Source: an uncultured Blautia sp. (lineage in GTDB: Bacteria > Bacillota > Clostridia > Lachnospirales > Lachnospiraceae). Taken from it: a DNA stretch of 16,411 nucleotides. Below are positions 14,475 to 16,411 of this stretch, piece by piece. The first letter of the stretch is position 1; every line of letters begins with the position of its first letter. The notes under the pieces are model-generated. The model did no database searches. It was not told where the DNA came from and saw only the letters and a list, made by a program, of their open reading frames with translations. Made by a program: the position numbers and the translations under genes. The DNA is taken from assembly GCA_900547685.1 (NCBI GenBank), contig URHS01000054.1, positions 1-16,411 of the forward strand, written 5' to 3'.

Positions 14475-15520
14475 ATTTACAGGAAGTTTTAGAGAGTATA
14501 CAGCCGTTAAATGAAGAAGCAATGAAAAGAAGTCAAGAACACTGGGATAGTATTGCACATCCTTTGCACAGTCTTGGAAAGTTGGAAGACATGGTTGTTC
14601 AAATTGCGGGAATTACAGGGACACCAAAGGTATGTGTTGATAAAAGAGTTTTAATTCCTATGTGTGCAGACAATGGAGTAGTAGAAGAAGGTGTCACACA
14701 GACAGGACAGGAAATTACGGCTTTAGTGGCAGAAAATTTTTTGCAGGAAAAAGCAGCATCCAGCATTATGTGTAAAAGTGTAGGATGTGACATCTTTCCT
14801 ATTGACGTAGGAGTTGCCAGAGATGTAAGCATTTTTAACCGCAAAATTGCTTATGGAACAAAAAACATGACAAAAGAACCGGCGATGACAAAAGAACAGA
14901 CAATCAAAGCCATAGAAGTCGGAATTGAAGCAGCTCAGATGATGAAAGAAAAAGGCTATCATGTTATTGCAACCGGTGAAATGGGAATTGGAAATACAAC
15001 TACCAGCAGTGCTGTGGCTTCTGTACTTTTAGACATTCCTGTGGAAAAAATGACAGGCAGAGGGGCAGGACTTTCTACGGAGGGCTTAAATCGCAAAATT
15101 ATGGCAATTAAAAAAGCCATTGCACTTCATCAGCTGGATAAAAAAGATGCAATTGATGTTCTTGCAAAAGTAGGTGGATTTGATATTGCGGCTATTGCAG
15201 GATTATTTTTAGGAGGGGCAGCGCTGCATATTCCTGTTTTGATTGACGGAGTGATTTCAGCTACAGGAGCCTTGGCGGCGGCAACTATTTGTCCACAAGT
15301 AAAAGACTATATGCTGGCTACGCATGTTTCCAAAGAACCTGCCGGAGCATTACTTTTGGAAGCGCTGGGAAAAGAAGCTCCTCTGCATTGTGATATGTGT
15401 CTGGGAGAGGGAACAGGGGCTTTAAATTTATTTCCATTGTTAGATACAGGATTGGCAGTATATAACCGGATGGGAGATTTCGGTAAATGGGGAATGGAAG
15501 CCTATCAGCCTTTGAACTAA
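14471..15520 (+). CDS. cobT: nicotinate-nucleotide--dimethylbenzimidazole phosphoribosyltransferase CobT
   Basis: The protein has 349 residues, the usual length. CobT transfers phosphoribose from nicotinate mononucleotide to the lower-ligand base, giving alpha-ribazole phosphate. SLGKLEDM (34-41), GEMGIGNTTTSSA (169-181), GRGAG (197-201) and the C-terminal catalytic loop LGEGTGALNLFPLLD (311-325) are present, with Glu313 aligned to the catalytic glutamate. The lower base actually used by this organism cannot be told, because CobT accepts several bases and no benzimidazole-synthesis gene (bza/bluB) is in view. The ATGA overlap with cbiA suggests translational coupling. cobU follows after 15 bases. 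Confidence 0.97.
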   Translation: MNLQEVLESIQPLNEEAMKRSQEHWDSIAHPLHSLGKLEDMVVQIAGITGTPKVCVDKRVLIPMCADNGVVEEGVTQTGQEITALVAENFLQEKAASSIMCKSVGCDIFPIDVGVARDVSIFNRKIAYGTKNMTKEPAMTKEQTIKAIEVGIEAAQMMKEKGYHVIATGEMGIGNTTTSSAVASVLLDIPVEKMTGRGAGLSTEGLNRKIMAIKKAIALHQLDKKDAIDVLAKVGGFDIAAIAGLFLGGAALHIPVLIDGVISATGALAAATICPQVKDYMLATHVSKEPAGALLLEALGKEAPLHCDMCLGEGTGALNLFPLLDTGLAVYNRMGDFGKWGMEAYQPLN

Positions 15521-15535
15521 AGGGGAAAATAGAAG

Positions 15536-16099
15536 ATGATTACTTTAATTACAGGAGGAAGCGGAAGCGGAAAATCCGCTTATGCAGAGCAAAAAGTAGT
15601 AGAATTTGGGGATTTAAATCGTATTTATATTGCCACCATGTATCCGTTTGATGAAGAAAGTCATAAAAGAATTGCTCGTCATCGTGTCATGCGGGCAAAA
15701 AAGAAATTTTCGACAATCGAATGTTATGTAGGACTGAAAAACGTAAAGATACCAAAACATTCCTGCGTACTTTTAGAATGTCTTTCAAATCTTACTGCCA
15801 ATGAAATGTTTCAGGAAAATGGTGCAAAAGAAAAAGTGGTGGAAGAAGTTTTAGATGGTGTGAAAAATTTAGACAGGCAGGCGGAGCAAGTGATTATTGT
15901 AACAAATGAAATTTTTTCCGATGGTATAGAGTATGACAAAGAAACAGAACAATATCAGAAATATCTGGGAGAAATAAATGCAAAGCTTGCTGTATGGGCA
16001 CAGGAAATAACCGAAGTGGTATATGGTATTCCGATGCATTATAAAAAGACAGAAAAAAAAGAAGGACAGAAAAATGGAAAAATTGTGGAACAGTTTTAA
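15536..16099 (+). CDS. cobU: adenosylcobinamide kinase / adenosylcobinamide-phosphate guanylyltransferase CobU
   Basis: The protein has 187 residues, the usual length. CobU phosphorylates adenosylcobinamide and then transfers GMP from GTP to give adenosylcobinamide-GDP. The P-loop GGSGSGKS spans 7-14. YIATMYPFDEESHKRIARHR (31-50) follows, with His49 fitting the guanylylated histidine, then VLLECLSNLTANEMF. The usual TNEVGxGIVP block is altered to TNEIFSDGIEYDKETEQY, a divergence also seen in some clostridial CobU proteins as far as I recall. The start ATG is at 15536. The last 26 bases overlap cobS in another frame. Confidence 0.92.
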   Translation: MITLITGGSGSGKSAYAEQKVVEFGDLNRIYIATMYPFDEESHKRIARHRVMRAKKKFSTIECYVGLKNVKIPKHSCVLLECLSNLTANEMFQENGAKEKVVEEVLDGVKNLDRQAEQVIIVTNEIFSDGIEYDKETEQYQKYLGEINAKLAVWAQEITEVVYGIPMHYKKTEKKEGQKNGKIVEQF

Positions 16100-16411
16100 A
16101 ATTGCCTTTTCTATGTATTCAAAAATTCCAATGCCTGCCAGTGACTGGAAAAAAGAAAATATGCGTTATATTATGTGCTTTTTTCCGCTCATTGGTGTAA
16201 TTATCGGTAGCATGGTATGGCTTTGGGGCTTTTATGGAAGATATCTTACAGAAAGCAGAGGCTTTTATGCAATGATTTTTGTTATGATACCGGTATTTCT
16301 CACAGGAGGTATTCATTTGGACGGCTTGCTGGACACTTCAGACGCCATTCATTCCTATCAGCCAAGAGAACGTAAGCTGGAAATTTTAAAGGACTCCCAT
16401 GCAGGAGCCTT
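16074..16411 (+). CDS. cobS: adenosylcobinamide-GDP ribazoletransferase CobS, 5' part (partial at window end)
   Basis: The visible 112 codons start at ATG 16074, with AAGGA about 7 bases upstream, inside the end of cobU (26-base overlap). The frame is open to the window edge, and about half of a normal CobS (about 250 residues) is missing. CobS is a membrane enzyme that joins adenosylcobinamide-GDP to alpha-ribazole phosphate, the last assembly step. SKIPMP at 15-20 fits the N-terminal family block. Two hydrophobic segments (about 31-50 and 63-80) fit membrane helices. The aspartate-rich GGIHLDGLLDTSDA (about 80-93) and LKDSHAGA are the family metal/nucleotide-binding signatures. A minus-strand open frame over the same bases is a shadow. 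Confidence 0.93.
   Translation, partial: MEKLWNSFKIAFSMYSKIPMPASDWKKENMRYIMCFFPLIGVIIGSMVWLWGFYGRYLTESRGFYAMIFVMIPVFLTGGIHLDGLLDTSDAIHSYQPRERKLEILKDSHAGA

Noticed and set aside
16119..16316. Minus-strand open frame at the window end
   Set aside because: The plus strand here reads continuously as CobS with its aspartate-rich signatures, so the minus frame is a shadow.
1..16411. Mobile elements, CRISPR arrays, tRNA genes, prophage or integration sites
   Set aside because: No transposase or integrase motifs, repeat-spacer pattern, tRNA-like cloverleaf or long direct repeats were seen, and base composition appears even across the window by eye.

Overview
This window looks like chromosomal DNA of a low-GC, Gram-positive, spore-forming anaerobe. 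The best guess is a Lachnospiraceae gut acetogen, Blautia-like. The reasons are AT-rich codon use, strong AAGGAGG-type ribosome binding sites, a sporulation gene (spoIVA), a one-carbon cluster of the Wood-Ljungdahl methyl branch, and the oxygen-independent (cbi) route to the corrin ring. The taxon is inferred from protein character only. No mobile element, CRISPR array, tRNA or rRNA was found. No gap between genes exceeds about 300 bases.

Layout. (1) 1-1682, + strand: the last codons of fhs, then fchA and folD, closed by a strong 19-bp hairpin terminator. (2) 1686-4026, - strand: a two-gene cassette of a radical SAM protein with a helix-hairpin-helix tail and its partner of the DUF4130/TIGR03915 type, both predicted to act in DNA repair or modification. 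Its promoter is near consensus and is bracketed by two LexA (SOS) box-like palindromes. (3) 4094-6294, + strand: spoIVA and a DUF3786 protein of unknown function. (4) 6309-16411, + strand: a consensus sigma-A promoter, a compact cobalamin riboswitch with an intrinsic terminator, and a tightly packed operon cbiD-cbiL-cbiF-cbiG-cbiH-cbiJET-cbiA-cobT-cobU-cobS, the last gene cut by the window edge.

How the parts work together. The cobalamin operon builds the corrin ring from cobalt-precorrin-2 (CbiL, H, F, G, D, J, E, T), amidates it (CbiA) and assembles the lower nucleotide loop (CobT, CobU, CobS). Steps not encoded here include the chelatase, CbiC, CbiP, CbiB and the adenosyltransferase. The riboswitch should switch the operon off when cobalamin is plentiful. 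The one-carbon genes make methylene-THF from formate; in acetogens the methyl group then passes to a corrinoid protein, so the two clusters are linked metabolically.

Most notable: a LexA-box-flanked promoter driving an uncharacterised radical SAM DNA-repair cassette; a FolD that lacks the lysine and glutamine needed for cyclohydrolase activity, next to a separate cyclohydrolase (FchA); a three-domain CbiJ-CbiE-CbiT fusion; and a compact B12 riboswitch with a readable candidate antiterminator.
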